A stretch of DNA of 64,000 bases from Symbiodinium natans (taxonomy: Eukaryota > Sar > Dinophyceae > Suessiales > Symbiodiniaceae), in NCBI GenBank assembly GCA_905221605.1, contig CAJNDS010002401.1, positions 612,542 through 676,541 on the forward strand, written 5' to 3'. Of the stretch, positions 21,060 to 32,290 are shown in pieces. The position numbers and the translations under genes are program-made. Position 1 is the first letter of the stretch. Every line of letters begins with the position of its first letter. The notes beneath the pieces are model-generated. The model was given only the letters and a program-made list of their open reading frames with translations. It did not search any database and was not told the origin of the DNA.

Positions 21060-23702
21060 ATGCATGTGCAAAGACGCGGTGTCTCCTTTGAGCTGGAGAC
21101 TACCCGCAGTGAATCGCCAGTACTGTACGGGACGGTTACGAGAGCGGTGGCCTCCACGGGAGGCGGGCCGGGAAGCCGCTGGCGTCTCTTCCAGTATTAC
21201 GATTCACTCCACCAGGAGCGGCGTCCGCCGCAATCCACTTACGATATGGAACACTTACGTTATGACTTGGATGACAGTAATCGCCAACGCGGCTGCCAAC
21301 ACCGCGAAGCCCACCGGGGATGCTCCCGTGGAATTAGGAGTGAACAAGCACTAGAGAGACGATGGGATAAGTTTGTAAACAACAGACGACAAGGTAGGAG
21401 AGACTACAGAGAGTGGAAGAGAGAATGCAAGGATGCCACCCGGCGGGTACCCGGTGGACCACATCCTTTACCCCCGGCTTACCCACGACCGACTAACACA
21501 ATCCGCCTTCAAAAGCAGCTGAAGCCATGTGAGTCTCGTTCTACTAGACATGCGCCACATCAGGTCAGAGATATTGCGTCGGGAGTGTCTTTTCCACTCC
21601 CAACAGGAACTTTTGTAAAATTGGCTACTTGGAATGTAGAGGGCCTTCGAGAGGTTTCCAAGTATGATCAGATCTTTCGGTTCGCTAAGCAACGAGGCAT
21701 TGAGCTTGTTCTAGCGCAAGAAACCAAGGCAACTTCTTCACACACATTCGTTAAAAATGGATGGGAAATTCTACATTCAGGTCACCCACAATCAAAACAC
21801 CATGGGGTAGGGTTCTTTGTCTCCCCTTCCCTGAGACCCCATGTTATGGATTTTAAACCCCACTCCCCTCGTATCTGTGAAATTACCCTCAATGTCTCCC
21901 CGAGAAAAATCACCGTCTTCAACATCTACGCTCCCAGCCAGGTTGAGGACGCCGACGAGGATCGTCAACGCAAATCTTACTTCTGGACAGAACTTAACTC
22001 TATCCTAGTAGATCATCCCAATTTAGATTTTACTATCATTGCAGGCGATTGTAATGCCCGCCTGGGCTCTGATTTAGATCCGGAGTCTGACTATATAGGC
22101 CCACATGTTGTAGGGGAACGACAATCCATCCAAGACGAAGATAGAGATAACGCTATTTTTCTCTATGATACCCTACAGGCACACAACCTGACCCTTCCCC
22201 AGACCTTTAGCACCCTTCCTTTTGCAAAGCTGTGTACATATAAGGAACTCACCTGCGATGACCATCTCCTGCAAGGTACAGACGTCCGCAATTGGACGAC
22301 CTTGGATTATGTAGCTGTCCCTATTGGATTGCGAAAAGCTGTCCGCTTTGAAGGTTCTATTTTCCAACAACTTATTAACTCTCGACATTTGCCAGTCACA
22401 TTCTCCATCCAAACTCAGTTTGACCCAGTCGCAAAGCCTCCTTCTGTTCCAAAAAAGGATTACTCAAATTTAGAACACTTTTCGGCTGCAGTGGAATCTA
22501 AACTGTTGGATGAGACCTCCAATACAGTTATTCTTCCGCACAAAACAGAACAGCTTTACATCGCGTATACTGATGGCTCTTGTCCCAATAATAGAGTGGT
22601 GTCCGCTGACAATCCGGCGGGATGGGGCTTCGCTATAACATCAGCGGTTGGTACAACATTACACCCTCCCCCTGATTCGACCTGGATTCTAGGATATGGA
22701 CCTGTGAAAACTTCTCCTCTCTCGGCAGAGGGGCCATTACCTGGCTCAAATAATACGGGAGAGCTTAAAGCCCTCATTGAGTTATTTGACTATCTTTTAT
22801 ATTACTCGCAGTTTGCAGCAGGCTCCTCGCTCACCATTTACACCGATTCTTCGTACGCTAGGAATCTCATTTTGGGTAGCTCTCTTCCTGCCACTCACCC
22901 GCAACTAGTCTCCCTTGCCCAGCAGTATTATGCGGCTCTGCGCTGTATGTTTCATGTACAATTGCTTAGTGTTCCTGCGCATGAAGGCATACCGGGAAAC
23001 GAGATAGCCGATCGCCTTGCCAAGCAAGGGGTATACTCCCGTTGCTCCATAGGCAGATTCTCTTTCGTCCCAGCCGCCTCGCTTTCTCCACCGGAAGTAG
23101 GTTTCAATGTTGAAGAATGGACCTCCAAGACCATTGAAGAACAGGACTCTAAGCTCACCTCCATTTTGACTGACTCTCTCCCATTAATCCCAGAGTTACC
23201 TCTCTCAGCTAAGAAACCGTGGATCTCTAGCTCGACACTATCTCTTATTGACAAGTTCCAGAAGACACGTTTTGACGATATCTCCTCCTTAAAAATCGCC
23301 CGTAAGCAGATTAAGAAAAGTGCCTGCAAGGACAAAAAGCAATTTGTCTCCTCCTGTTTGTACAATGATTTTCATGGCTCCTCCGTACACCAATGGACGC
23401 ACGCCCGCACCATTCGCTCTCCTTTTCAACCTAGAGCGACAGGTCTCTTCAATCTTAAAAACAAGCTCGTTTCTAAAACACAGCGCCCCTCTACTTTTGC
23501 GGACTATCTAGCCAATAAGCTTTGGTTCTCAGAAGAGGACCCTCCAGTACCGGTGAGTGCCCCTCAACCCATCTGTAATGGCATTGAGGCCCCTTTCACC
23601 ATGCAGAATCTCAATGCTGCCCTCCGAAAGAAAACGAGGCAAAGCCTCAGGCCCAAACGGTCTTGCCTGCGAGATATACAAGCATGCTCCCTATGTCCTT
23701 AA
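21060..23702 (+). CDS. LINE ORF2, part 1: AP endonuclease and RNase H
   Basis: The first 880 codons of ORF2 from the ATG at 21,060. Residues about 185-450 form an exonuclease-endonuclease-phosphatase domain: ATWNVEG (~189), LVLAQETK with the catalytic Glu (~217), IFNIYAPSQ, IIAGDCNARLG (~328), LDYVAVP and SRHLPVTF with the final His. This nicks the target DNA. Residues about 498-660 form an RNase H: YTDGSCPNN (~502), GELKALIEL (~566), YTDSSYAR (~594) and PAHEGIPGNEIADRLAKQG (~639), so all four acidic/His positions look present. The RNase H lies before the reverse transcriptase, whereas LINEs with RNase H usually carry it after. The frame ends at 23,702, but the protein continues in the +1 frame from about 23,625. 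The N-terminal 180 residues are basic and unassigned. Confidence 0.85.
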   Translation: MHVQRRGVSFELETTRSESPVLYGTVTRAVASTGGGPGSRWRLFQYYDSLHQERRPPQSTYDMEHLRYDLDDSNRQRGCQHREAHRGCSRGIRSEQALERRWDKFVNNRRQGRRDYREWKRECKDATRRVPGGPHPLPPAYPRPTNTIRLQKQLKPCESRSTRHAPHQVRDIASGVSFPLPTGTFVKLATWNVEGLREVSKYDQIFRFAKQRGIELVLAQETKATSSHTFVKNGWEILHSGHPQSKHHGVGFFVSPSLRPHVMDFKPHSPRICEITLNVSPRKITVFNIYAPSQVEDADEDRQRKSYFWTELNSILVDHPNLDFTIIAGDCNARLGSDLDPESDYIGPHVVGERQSIQDEDRDNAIFLYDTLQAHNLTLPQTFSTLPFAKLCTYKELTCDDHLLQGTDVRNWTTLDYVAVPIGLRKAVRFEGSIFQQLINSRHLPVTFSIQTQFDPVAKPPSVPKKDYSNLEHFSAAVESKLLDETSNTVILPHKTEQLYIAYTDGSCPNNRVVSADNPAGWGFAITSAVGTTLHPPPDSTWILGYGPVKTSPLSAEGPLPGSNNTGELKALIELFDYLLYYSQFAAGSSLTIYTDSSYARNLILGSSLPATHPQLVSLAQQYYAALRCMFHVQLLSVPAHEGIPGNEIADRLAKQGVYSRCSIGRFSFVPAASLSPPEVGFNVEEWTSKTIEEQDSKLTSILTDSLPLIPELPLSAKKPWISSSTLSLIDKFQKTRFDDISSLKIARKQIKKSACKDKKQFVSSCLYNDFHGSSVHQWTHARTIRSPFQPRATGLFNLKNKLVSKTQRPSTFADYLANKLWFSEEDPPVPVSAPQPICNGIEAPFTMQNLNAALRKKTRQSLRPKRSCLRDIQACSLCP

Positions 23703-25356
23703 AAGCTTTATGTTAGAACATTATAATCAGTGCCTGGAACAGGCGGTTGTCCCTGACTCCTGGATGCTGTCAGAAGTAGTTATGATCATTAAGAATCATG
23801 CAAAAGATACGCGCTCCCTCTCCAATTACCGTCCTATCTCACTTACTAACATCTCTTACAAAATATTTGCCTCTATGCTACAGACCCGGCTGGAGTATTA
23901 CTTGGATGACCGGATCAGGGACCGACAGTTCGGCTTTCGGAAACATCGCTCCACCAGCCAGCCTATACATGTTCTGCGTCGTCTCATTGAAATATACGAA
24001 CGACAAACCTCCTCCTTCCATGCACTTTTCCTGGATTGGTCTAAAGCCTTTGACTCAGTCACTTTTACCTCTATTAGTTCAGCAATGGAGTTCATGGGTG
24101 TTCCTAACCATATGATTGCAGTCGTTATGGCTCTGTACAGGGCCCCTACCTTCGTTGTACGAGATTTTGGCCTCAAATCGGCACCTATGAAGCAAACTAA
24201 GGGATTGCGACAGGGCTGCCCCCTCTCCCCATACCTCTTTTCTTTTATATTAACTCATCTGTTTCACACGGTAGAGGAACGATATGCCTCTCAGTATGGC
24301 GAAATCCCTGGTGTTTTTTATACACCCAAGCCGGTATGGGACTTGGAGTACGCGGACGACACAGTCCTTCTCTCTAATTCTGCTGATCAGCTAACTAGGC
24401 TCCTTCATTTAGTTCAAGAAGAAGGTAGGATTAGAGGCCTGGCTCTTAATGAAGAAAAGTGTGAACATATGTCTCTGAACACTAATCGTCGTATCTACTA
24501 CCAACCATCCACTAGCACGCCATGCCCTTGCCAGTTTTGTACAGGTGACCAGCCGGTACTCGAACCAGTGCCCTTGGCCCAGGAAGTGAAGTACCTGGGC
24601 GCCTACGTGGATGATACTTCAGCTAACAACAAACACTTACGATATAGGATTTCACAGGCAATCGCTGCCTCAAAGTCGCTCCGTCCTTTGACGGGCCATA
24701 ACGCGCTCCCTCCTTCCTGGAAACTGCGTGTTTATCGGGCAGTCATTCAATCCATTCTCCTTTATGCGATGGAAAGCGCTACCTTAACGCAGTCCCAGCT
24801 TGTCCACTTAGATTCAATACACTATAAAAATTTGCGTCGTATCTTTAAGATCAAGTCCTCCTATTACCATAAAGTTATTGATCCCTCCAATGCACCGTGC
24901 TCTAACGAGTACTTACATCAGTTAGCTTATAAATCAGGCCGTGCCTTACCTCCCTCCAGACTATATTCCCAAAATCGTTTAAAGCTCATGGGACACCTGC
25001 TACGGCATTCTGACACCTTGGAAAGTCAGGTGGTTTTCACAAGTACGCACGCCTACCGCAGAGGGTATGGCCGTAATAGAACAGGGCGGCCCAGAGTGCA
25101 TTGGGCAGCCTCATGCCTCACAGAGGCATCACAAAGACTGCAGCATATGCAGTCGGATCTCCCTCCCTCTAACATCGATTTGCACAATGCCTACTTTCGT
25201 ATCCCCAATACACAAGAAGTCCTCTCAGCACATGGCAGCACCTCCATGGTGCATCTTGATACGACCCGCTTGTACAGGACAGTGGCTCCGGTCGCCACTG
25301 ATAGACAGCAGTGGCAGCTCCTACTAAACAAACCAGCCAAGATTAATTCCCATTGA
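23625..25356 (+). CDS. LINE ORF2, part 2: reverse transcriptase
   Basis: This continues ORF2 in the +1 frame. The typical RT entry KASGPNGLACEIYKHA lies at about 23,645-23,690, immediately after the endonuclease-RNase H frame reads LNAALRKKT, so one extra base in the A-rich GAAAGAAAACG (~23,628) or a +1 shift separates them. RT motifs are complete: NYRPISLTN, FRKHRSTSQ, motif A FLDWSKAFDSV (~24,030), motif B GLRQGCPLSPYLF (~24,207), motif C LEYADDTVLL (~24,345), and the downstream KYLGAYVDD. The C-terminal part (SWKLRVYRAVIQSILLYAME onward) resembles jockey/I-type ORF2 proteins, including a Cys/His-poor tail ending at TGA 25,354-25,356. RT function is secure; whether this copy is active depends on the frame break. 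Confidence 0.88.
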
Positions 25357-26458
25357 GAGCTAACTTGTTTTAGCTGCTTTTCTTTTCGCTTTCCCATACG
25401 GCTTTGAGACATGTCGGTGCTGACGGCTGCTAACCAGCAGCTTTCGCGTTGAAAAAAAACCTTCCCAACCAGCGCTGTTGTTTCGAAACTTTGGTTGTTT
25501 AGACTCAGCTTTCACCTGCGGCTTGAACCTCCAATGGCTCCATGACTTAGACGCTTCATGTCAGTCTCTTTTTCAACAATGCACGCGGCATGTTGGAGGG
25601 TTTAAAACCTACAGGCCCTTGTTTAAGAGGTTTCGCATATTTTCAAGCCTGTCATCCTGCATTCTCCACTCTCCACCATCAACCGAACCATCCCGAAAGC
25701 CTTACGGGTGTTTTCACACATTTTCGACGTGTTCGGGTCTTGTTTTGGGGCAAATTCGGGGAGCGGTGCTTCGTTTAGAAGTGGCGGCCATGCCGGCCTT
25801 GGTCATGCCCGGGCGAGGCCCAGGCGCTGAAGGGGTTTGGGGGGAGTGTAGGGTTCTGGGGCGGAGGGCTTTTGAAGGGTCATATGGTGTTTTTTTTTTT
25901 TTTAATTTGGGGTCTTCAGGGTTTAGGGATTCGGGTTTTAGAGTAGTTGCTTTTTCGCAAAGGGCTTGCTCCGAGATGTCGGGGTTTTGCATGCAGTGTG
26001 CCTGCGAGCTGAGCCGTGAAGTCTTAACCCAAAGTGCTTCAACAAAAGGCCCAAATATCTTTAAGCCTTCAGGAGGAACTTCGACACTCAACCTCGAAGG
26101 CTTATAAGTGGCTTTGTAATGCAGGACAGGAAGTATCGTTTCAAAGAGGCCCTAAACCTCAAAGCCTTAAAGCGCAGAAAATCTTCTTGAGCATCTGGGT
26201 GGGATTGCAAAGCCATCGTCTGCATTTGTGCGGTTGAACGGTTTCACGTGGGTGGCCCTCATTGCATGAACCATTAAAACCCTGAACCGTGCTTTTTGCA
26301 CCTGAAAGCTATGCCCCGCACCTACTACCTTACCCATGGTCTTTGTAAGTAGGGTTTTTGTTTTACAGGGGCATATATTCGGGGTCTTATTAGGGTGGGA
26401 TCTCGGGGCCATATAAAGGTATAAGGGGAACAGATAAAGAGGCCACCAGCCTTTGCAA

Positions 26459-26660
26459 CCAAAACCCAAAACCCAAAACCCAAAACCCAAAACCCAAAAC
26501 CCAAAACCCAAAACCCAAAACCCAAAACCCAAAACCCAAAACCCAAAACCCAAAACTCTAAACTCTAAACTCTAAACCCTAAACCCTAAACCCTAAACCC
26601 TAAACCCTAAACCCTACCCCCCCGAAACCCGAAACCCGGCTAAACCCTAAACCCTAAGGT
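26459..26660. repeat. Telomere-variant array: (CCCAAAA)n then (CCCTAAA)n
   Basis: About 13 near-perfect CCCAAAA heptamers pass into CTCTAAA and then CCCTAAA units. The homogeneous run of one variant followed by the canonical repeat suggests local amplification after insertion. The minus-strand frames reading GFGFWVL repeats are artefacts of the heptamer. Confidence 0.85.
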
Positions 26661-27359
26661 AGTGCTGAAATCCCTTTCACCCCAACATGGCTGAAGGGGG
26701 AGACTTCCCTGATCCCTCGGCCGATACCTGGGGTCTGTGCCTCAGCAAGGCTTTCGCCGGATGTACCCAATTTTGAATACTTGGACCTAGAGTTTCGGGG
26801 TTCCAGGGTCATAACCCTAAACCTTAAAGCCTAGACCTTAAACCCTAAACCTTAAAGCCTAAACCCTAAACCTTAAGAGCCGGAAACCCGTTTGAGAGGG
26901 ATTGGTGGCATCTTCCACTCTCGTAGATCTGTTTGGGAGGCGGCACTGCGTCACCTTCTCTGTTCTGATCTGTCGGAAAGCCTTGTCCGAAGCGACGCTT
27001 CGACAGCGTAGTATATTTTTTCTCCGCTTTGGGGCTTCAGAAGTCACTCGCGCGCCTTCAGTCCTTATAACCCCACCAGAAGGCCTTCAACCCGTTCCTC
27101 ACCTTTGACCGCCTTAGTAACGCCTTAAACACAAAAGACCCAGGTCTCCAGTGCTTGGCATCTGGGGGCTTCGCCCCAGCTCGTCTGCCATCTACGTATA
27201 TGTTTAGGCTTCTCCTTAAGAGGTTCGACGCAGGATTGCAATAAGGGCCTTCTTCCCCACCCTCGGTGTGGGGTTGGTAGAATTTAAACTCAACTCTTCT
27301 CCTCGCCCGGTCTACTTCTCCTCGCCCGGTCTACTTCTCCTCACCCGATCCAGTCCTCG

Positions 27360-27605
27360 CCCAACCCCAGAGTTTCCCTGGAGTGCCCGAGTGTGCCTGC
27401 CCAAAGTGTCCCTGGAGTGCCCAACAGTGTCCCTGGAGTGCTCAACCCCCAATCCCAGAGTCTCCCTGGAGTGCCCAACCCCACAGTCTCCCTGGAGTGC
27501 CCAATTTCAGAGTCTTCCTGGAGTGCCTTTCTGGGCGCCAACCCCAGTGTCCCTGGAGTGCCCAACAACAGCGTGTCCCTTGGAGTGCCCAACCCCAGAA
27601 TGTCT
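27360..27605. repeat. Minisatellite of CCTGGAGTGCCCAAC units
   Basis: About ten copies of a unit containing CCCTGGAGTGCCCAACCCC are spaced 22-33 bp apart. All three frames stay open because the unit has few stops, so no protein is inferred. Confidence 0.7.
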
Positions 27606-28455
27606 CTACCCAGAGAGGTTGGGGATGTTCGAAGTAAAATAATTAGGGTGTTTAGGTTTGCAAGCTTTCGGGCTTCCACCCTTGAAGCCGTGAGCCCCTG
27701 AGGCATTTTCAACAGCCCCTGCGACGGCGTCGTGTGGGACAGCTTGGGGTGCCCAGCTTCTTTGCTCCTGCCCGCGAGCACGAAATCCTAGACCTCGTAG
27801 CCCCGAAGCCCACTTTTCAGAGTTCAGCCCCAACCTCTGTGACACCTGAAGCCTTAAATAGGCTCTAAACTCGCTTCATGTCCTGAGGCTCCCAGCACGG
27901 TTGGACGGCGGTGCCGCCAGACGGCCACGGGAGGCCCCGAACTGGGGCACCGCACCGACATAGATGCCGGGAGTGCAGGCTTCAGGGAGTTTGGAGGTCC
28001 AGTTGGTGAGGCCACTTTCAGGATGACTCAGGTCTACTTTGCCTTTTTGGTTCCGTCAGGTTTATGCATGTGTTCTGGGCTGGGAGCTAGGCCGCACGGC
28101 TGACGGTTATACGGTTTAAGCTGTACAGGGCACGGGGCCACATGACCTCTGAAAGTTGACAGCCGGCCCCCCCACAAAGCCCGACAGCCTTGAAGCCCTC
28201 GTAGGGCCCTGAAGGCCCAGGAGCCTAAACCCCAAACCCAACTCCCGGACCTTGAGCCTGTAGCCCTGAAGCCTTTAAGCCTGAAGCTTCAGACTTAAGC
28301 CATGAACCCTTGCGGGGCAGGCCCTCTCGCCCGGAGCTCTTTGCTCCTGCTGAACTAGGCCATGATGGATTTGGGGTTGAGGGGCATAGTTTCGGGTTTG
28401 GGGCGATTCAGGAGTAGGGCTCGGTGGGGACTTTAGATTCTGATTTCTGGCTACT

Positions 28456-28650
28456 CTAGTGGCACGGCACTCCTCCAGCCCTCATCTCCCCAATTCGCTT
28501 GTCAAATCGGCCCCGGTAGCATTCTAGGTTTGGCGGCTTCAAAGTTTCAAGGAAGTCATCCTGCGCTGCGGGTAGATCAGGGAGCCACAATCTTGGTTCT
28601 GAGGGCATGCAAAGAGCCACATCCCATGCACGACTGAGCGGCCAGAAGCT
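28456..28650 (-). CDS. Candidate terminal exon of a minus-strand gene
   Basis: Read on the minus strand after an acceptor (CTCTGAAG, plus 28,651-28,658), a 64-codon frame begins SFWPLSRAWDVALCMPSEP and ends KRIGEMRAGGVPCH before TAG at 28,456-28,458. Composition and the run of charged and aromatic residues look like real protein, and the other frames do not. I recognise no domain. Other weak minus-strand exons (32,213-32,290; 33,020-33,125; 38,915-39,075) could belong to the same gene, with introns full of telomere-like repeats. Confidence 0.4.
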   Translation of the reverse strand, partial: SFWPLSRAWDVALCMPSEPRLWLPDLPAAQDDFLETLKPPNLECYRGRFDKRIGEMRAGGVPCH

Positions 28651-29061
28651 CTTCAGAGGTTTGTGGGTCGCCCTTCTTATTTCCCCCTTTTTTTGCTCAG
28701 GCATGGAGGGCGCAAAGTTGGCGGCCATCCGTCGCCGGAGGTGGCATTGGGGTCGGTTTGTTTGGGGTACCCCGCAAGTTCCGGTTCTAGACAAAGAGGG
28801 TTCGAGTTTTCTGGTAGGCTTGCATGGCCGAAGGCCCCCCCGCCGTGAATAGTATACTTATCGGGCGAAGTGGTTTCTCAGGCACCCTTCCTCGACCCCC
28901 TGGACCCTGAAGCCCGAAAACTTCCCTTGAAGCTGGGTGGGGTTGGGGGGAGCTCCAAACAAATTTCGGCCCCTGGGGGTTGCTGTTGCTCTTGGGTGTC
29001 GGACCTGGATCCTCTTTTTTGGGATTTCGGGGTTTAATGCTCAGTGAGTTCCCAGAGTGCG

Positions 29062-29180
29062 CCTAAACCCTAAACCCTAAACCCTAAACCCTAAACCCTA
29101 AACCCTAAACCCTAAACCCTAAACCCTAAACCCTAAACCCTAAATCCTAAATCCTAAACCCTAAACCCTAAACCCTAAGC
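29062..29180. repeat. Interstitial telomeric array (CCCTAAA)n
   Basis: About 16 heptamers, of which the first dozen are perfect CCCTAAA, are followed by two CCTAAAT variants and more canonical units. It is one of the purest internal telomere tracts in the window. Confidence 0.9.
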
Positions 29181-32100
29181 CCCCTTGCGTCAACTGTAAT
29201 AACCTCCCAGGGAGATGGAGACCGAGGCCGAGGCAGCTCTCAGGGTTTTCTGAGTGTTACTTTTCAGACTGGTCTTCTTTGGGATGTTCCCCCGTGCAGT
29301 CCTTCATAGGGATTGTAGTAGGGGGTGCTAGAATCCCGATTCAGGACTGTTAGTATAAGGGGGTACGTAGCAAGGTCTGTTTTTAGTCCGGGTTTGGGGG
29401 GTTAGGGTCTAGGGTTTAGGGTTCAGCGGGTCTCTCAGTGGGCTTCAAAATGGTTCGGGACTCCAGGTCTTGAAAGGTTGAAGGGGGCCTCGGGAAACTT
29501 CACAGGTTGAGGGGTATCTAGAGGTTTACATGGGTTTTGGAGCTTCGAGAGGTTTTAGAGGCTTAGGGCTTGAGGGTAGTTCTTTGGAGGGTTTCAGGGG
29601 CTGAAGGGTTTGACAGGCTTGAGAAGTTTCAGTGCTTTTGTTGGGCTCGGGAGGTTCGCCAGTTTTGGGCCGGGTTCCCGACTTTCAACATCAGTTGCAA
29701 GTATCGATGAACTTGCAAGAGCTTCCCAGCATCCCCACGGAGATAAGTGTTGCCTAAGTTCAGACATATTCAAGCTTACTGGGCAAGCTCCGCGTATATA
29801 AGGATTGAGGGAATTCGGGTCGAGCTAATCATGCGGGATGAAAGTGCCTAATTTATGTGGGAGCTAGCCATCTAAGGACGACCCTAATATTGCAAGCCCT
29901 GACGTCCAAGCCTTCTTCCTAAGGCCGAAGCCCCGAGCCCCAAAGAATCCAACCCCTCGAGCACCCCCCCCAACCTTAAACCCTAAACCTTCAACCCCAA
30001 ACTCTCAACCCTAAACCCTCAACCCAAACACTCAACCCTAGACCCTTAACCCTAAACCACCTGACTGCTTCCAACCCCGGCATCGTTTTCGGGCACCAGG
30101 CCGCAAAGGCCGGTGCCTCCGGCGGTCGGAGGCCGCCTGGCGCCTTGCGTGTTAGGGTTTTAGGGTTTAGGGTTCAGGGTTTAGGGTTTAGGGTACCCTA
30201 AGAACACGCTGTAGGGTTGAGGGCCTCGCAGACCCTAAACCATCCTAAGCCCCCCATCCAAAACCTTAAGCCCTAAGTCCTGAAGCCCTACCCGAAGGCC
30301 AAATGCCCAAATCACTGGACTCAACCCTATGAGCCCCCCATCCAACTCTGGGCCAGCCCTTAGGGGTTTTACGGTTTAGGTTAAGGGTGTGAGGTTTAAG
30401 GTTGGTTTTATGAGGTTTAGAGAGAGGTTTGGAGAGGCTGGAGAGGCGGATACCATGGCCGGGTTTCATGGGGGATACCTTTGGAGGGGGGGGATGCCAT
30501 GGCGGGGGGGTTAGGGTCCGAGAGCCCGAGACCATATCGGTAGGATAGCGTGTTTTTTCTCATGAAGCGAGGCTTCATCTCATCCTCCCCCTCTCTGAAA
30601 GTTCAATGGGGCAGGCCTCTGCAAGACCACCCAACTGGAGGCGGCAGCTTCTCTAGGGCTCTCAAAAGATCTTGCAGATTTCAGGATTTAGGGATACTTA
30701 GGGCTTAGGGTTGCGCAGGTAGCAATGGTTCGGGGAGGCGTCGAGAGCCAGCATTTCGGAGATTTGAGGTTTCGGGTGAGAGAGGGTTGCCTTCAGAGCC
30801 CCGAGCCCTCAACACCCGACTTCCTCCCCTCTGCGGCTCTGTGCTCGGCTTCCCCTCAGCACGAATTCCCCGAGTTTCCCACCAGTTTCCACGGGACAGT
30901 GTGCTTCCCGCGTCTCTGCCTGAGGATCCGGACGCTGTTGCCAACCGCAATTACCACGCCTAAGTCTTTTAGTATTATTATTATTAGTATTATTATTATT
31001 CTTATTTTTATTTGAAAGCAGCCTTCGACTTTGTCCGGGGCAGGCTCGCGTAGCAGCAGCAAGCACCAGGCACCAGTGGGTTCAGGGTTTGAGGACTTCG
31101 GGGAAGAGCTGGAGAGGCGTTCTGGGCAAACTCCGCCCCTTTGGTGCCTTTTCCTGAAGTCCCCAAGCTCCTACTGCAGGGTCTCTCAAGTCTGAAGTCG
31201 AGTGATGTCAGATGGGAGGCCCTCTCCAGCAGTGCCTCCGTGCCGTCTCGACCTCACGGGCGGCCTCATGTGGATTGTGTTTCAAAGACTTGCGGTTCGA
31301 GCAAGTTTAGGTTTGAGGCTCAGTCAGGGTTTAGGGACTCCGCAACAATGTTGTGGTGTCTACCGGCAGGTCCCTTGATATTGGGCAGCCATCCATGCCA
31401 AAGCCTACCCAGCCGCATCTGGAGCAAGCTCCACTAGGGAGCCCGGGAGAGTAGCACCGATGCCGAAAGCTTGAGGTTCAACTCTGAAGCCGAATCCCCT
31501 AAGAGCCTCCCAGGTCTTCTGCTGGCGATGCCCTGCCCCCAGACCAGCGACCGCGCTAGCTTTGCCTTGGAGTTTGCTTGGAGGTTCCTGGGTAGTTTGT
31601 AGTTTGGGGGGGGGGGGGGGGGGGGGTACAGCAGCCCCGCTCCTCAAAGCCCTGGAACCTTTTCAATGAACGGGACATCTCTAGACCGAAGCGCCTTCTT
31701 AAGCCCTTGAGAACCCTCTCGCTGCCGCTACCCCCCCGGAGGCACGCCGGAAGGATCTCTCCTCCAAGGCAAGCTTTAAGGAAAGTAAGGCGCCCAAAAA
31801 CCCCAAAACCACCCCTAAGAGGCTCAGCGAGTCCTGAGCCCAAGAAGCCCGCTAACAACCCTCGACTTTCGACAGGATCTTCGGCGTGACGACATGTGTT
31901 CTAGGGTTTGCGGCTTTCAGGGTTTCAGGGTTTTGAGGGCTTTCAGGGTTTTCATGGTTCAGGGTGGGTCTTCTTTTGAGCACTGTTTTGTTTCTTGAAA
32001 CAGCTTCCTTTCGCGGGGCCCTGCACTCTGACCAGGCACCCTGCAGCACTACCACCCTGGACCCCCCGAAAAAGCCGAAAATCTGAACCCTGAAGTCCGA

Positions 32101-32212
32101 AACCCAAGCCCTCAACCCTAACACCCCAACACCTTATAGCATGCCTACAAAAGCCCCTCAGAAAAATAGAACGCCCAAAGCCCAAAGAACCCCAGGGGGG
32201 CGGGGGGGCTTT
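29181..32212. other. Repeat-rich stretch without a supported gene
   Basis: This holds many single or double TTTAGGG/CCCTAAA-like units, a compact GC-rich inverted-repeat cluster (30,090-30,145), an ATT-rich microsatellite (30,968-31,012) and a G run (31,606-31,626). Open frames around 30,725-31,060 and 31,141-31,440 look partly protein-like but lack agreement between frame and splice sites. Confidence 0.4.
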
Positions 32213-32290
32213 GCCGGCGGTCGATGTCCCAGTCGCAGGTCATGCCCCTCAGCCGCTCCCACGCGCTGCCCGGCCCGAGGCTCCCTCTTC
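32213..32290 (-). CDS. Weak candidate exon
   Basis: On the minus strand one frame reads AWERLRGMTCDWDIDRRQ between an AGAAG acceptor-like site and a GC dinucleotide usable as a dinoflagellate donor. It is flanked by telomere-like repeats as other exons here are. It is very short and of unknown function. Confidence 0.25.

Larger units (their letters stand above)
16900..25470 (+). mobile_element. Full-length-looking LINE (non-LTR retrotransposon)
   Basis: Two long frames of LINE type on the same strand mark an autonomous non-LTR element: ORF1 (17,177-20,467) and ORF2 (21,060-25,356, with one frame step). ORF2 holds an AP endonuclease, an RNase H and a reverse transcriptase with YADD. The 3' limit is uncertain; a short A run at 25,452-25,459 is a candidate tail. 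The 5' limit is only guessed from the loss of long coding frames. Only one frame break exists in about 7.9 kb of coding sequence, so the copy is probably young. It sits between the two copies of the 13.4/26.1-kb duplicated block. I could not define target-site duplications. Confidence 0.85.
26095..27895. repeat. Segmental duplication, right copy, split by ~965 bp
   Basis: Positions 26,095-26,760 and 27,725-27,895 match 13,380-14,050 in order. The intervening 26,760-27,725 is absent from the left copy. It contains telomere-like units, the shared element at 27,257-27,365 and a CCTGGAGTGCCCAAC minisatellite. Either this is an insertion in the right copy or a deletion in the left. Confidence 0.65.

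Noticed and set aside
26167-26553. Minus frames reading GFGFWVLGF repeats
   Set aside because: They are a translation of the CCCAAAA heptamer array.
27383-27701. Overlapping plus frames rich in PGVPN, PWSAQ or SLECPT
   Set aside because: They are three-frame translations of one minisatellite unit.
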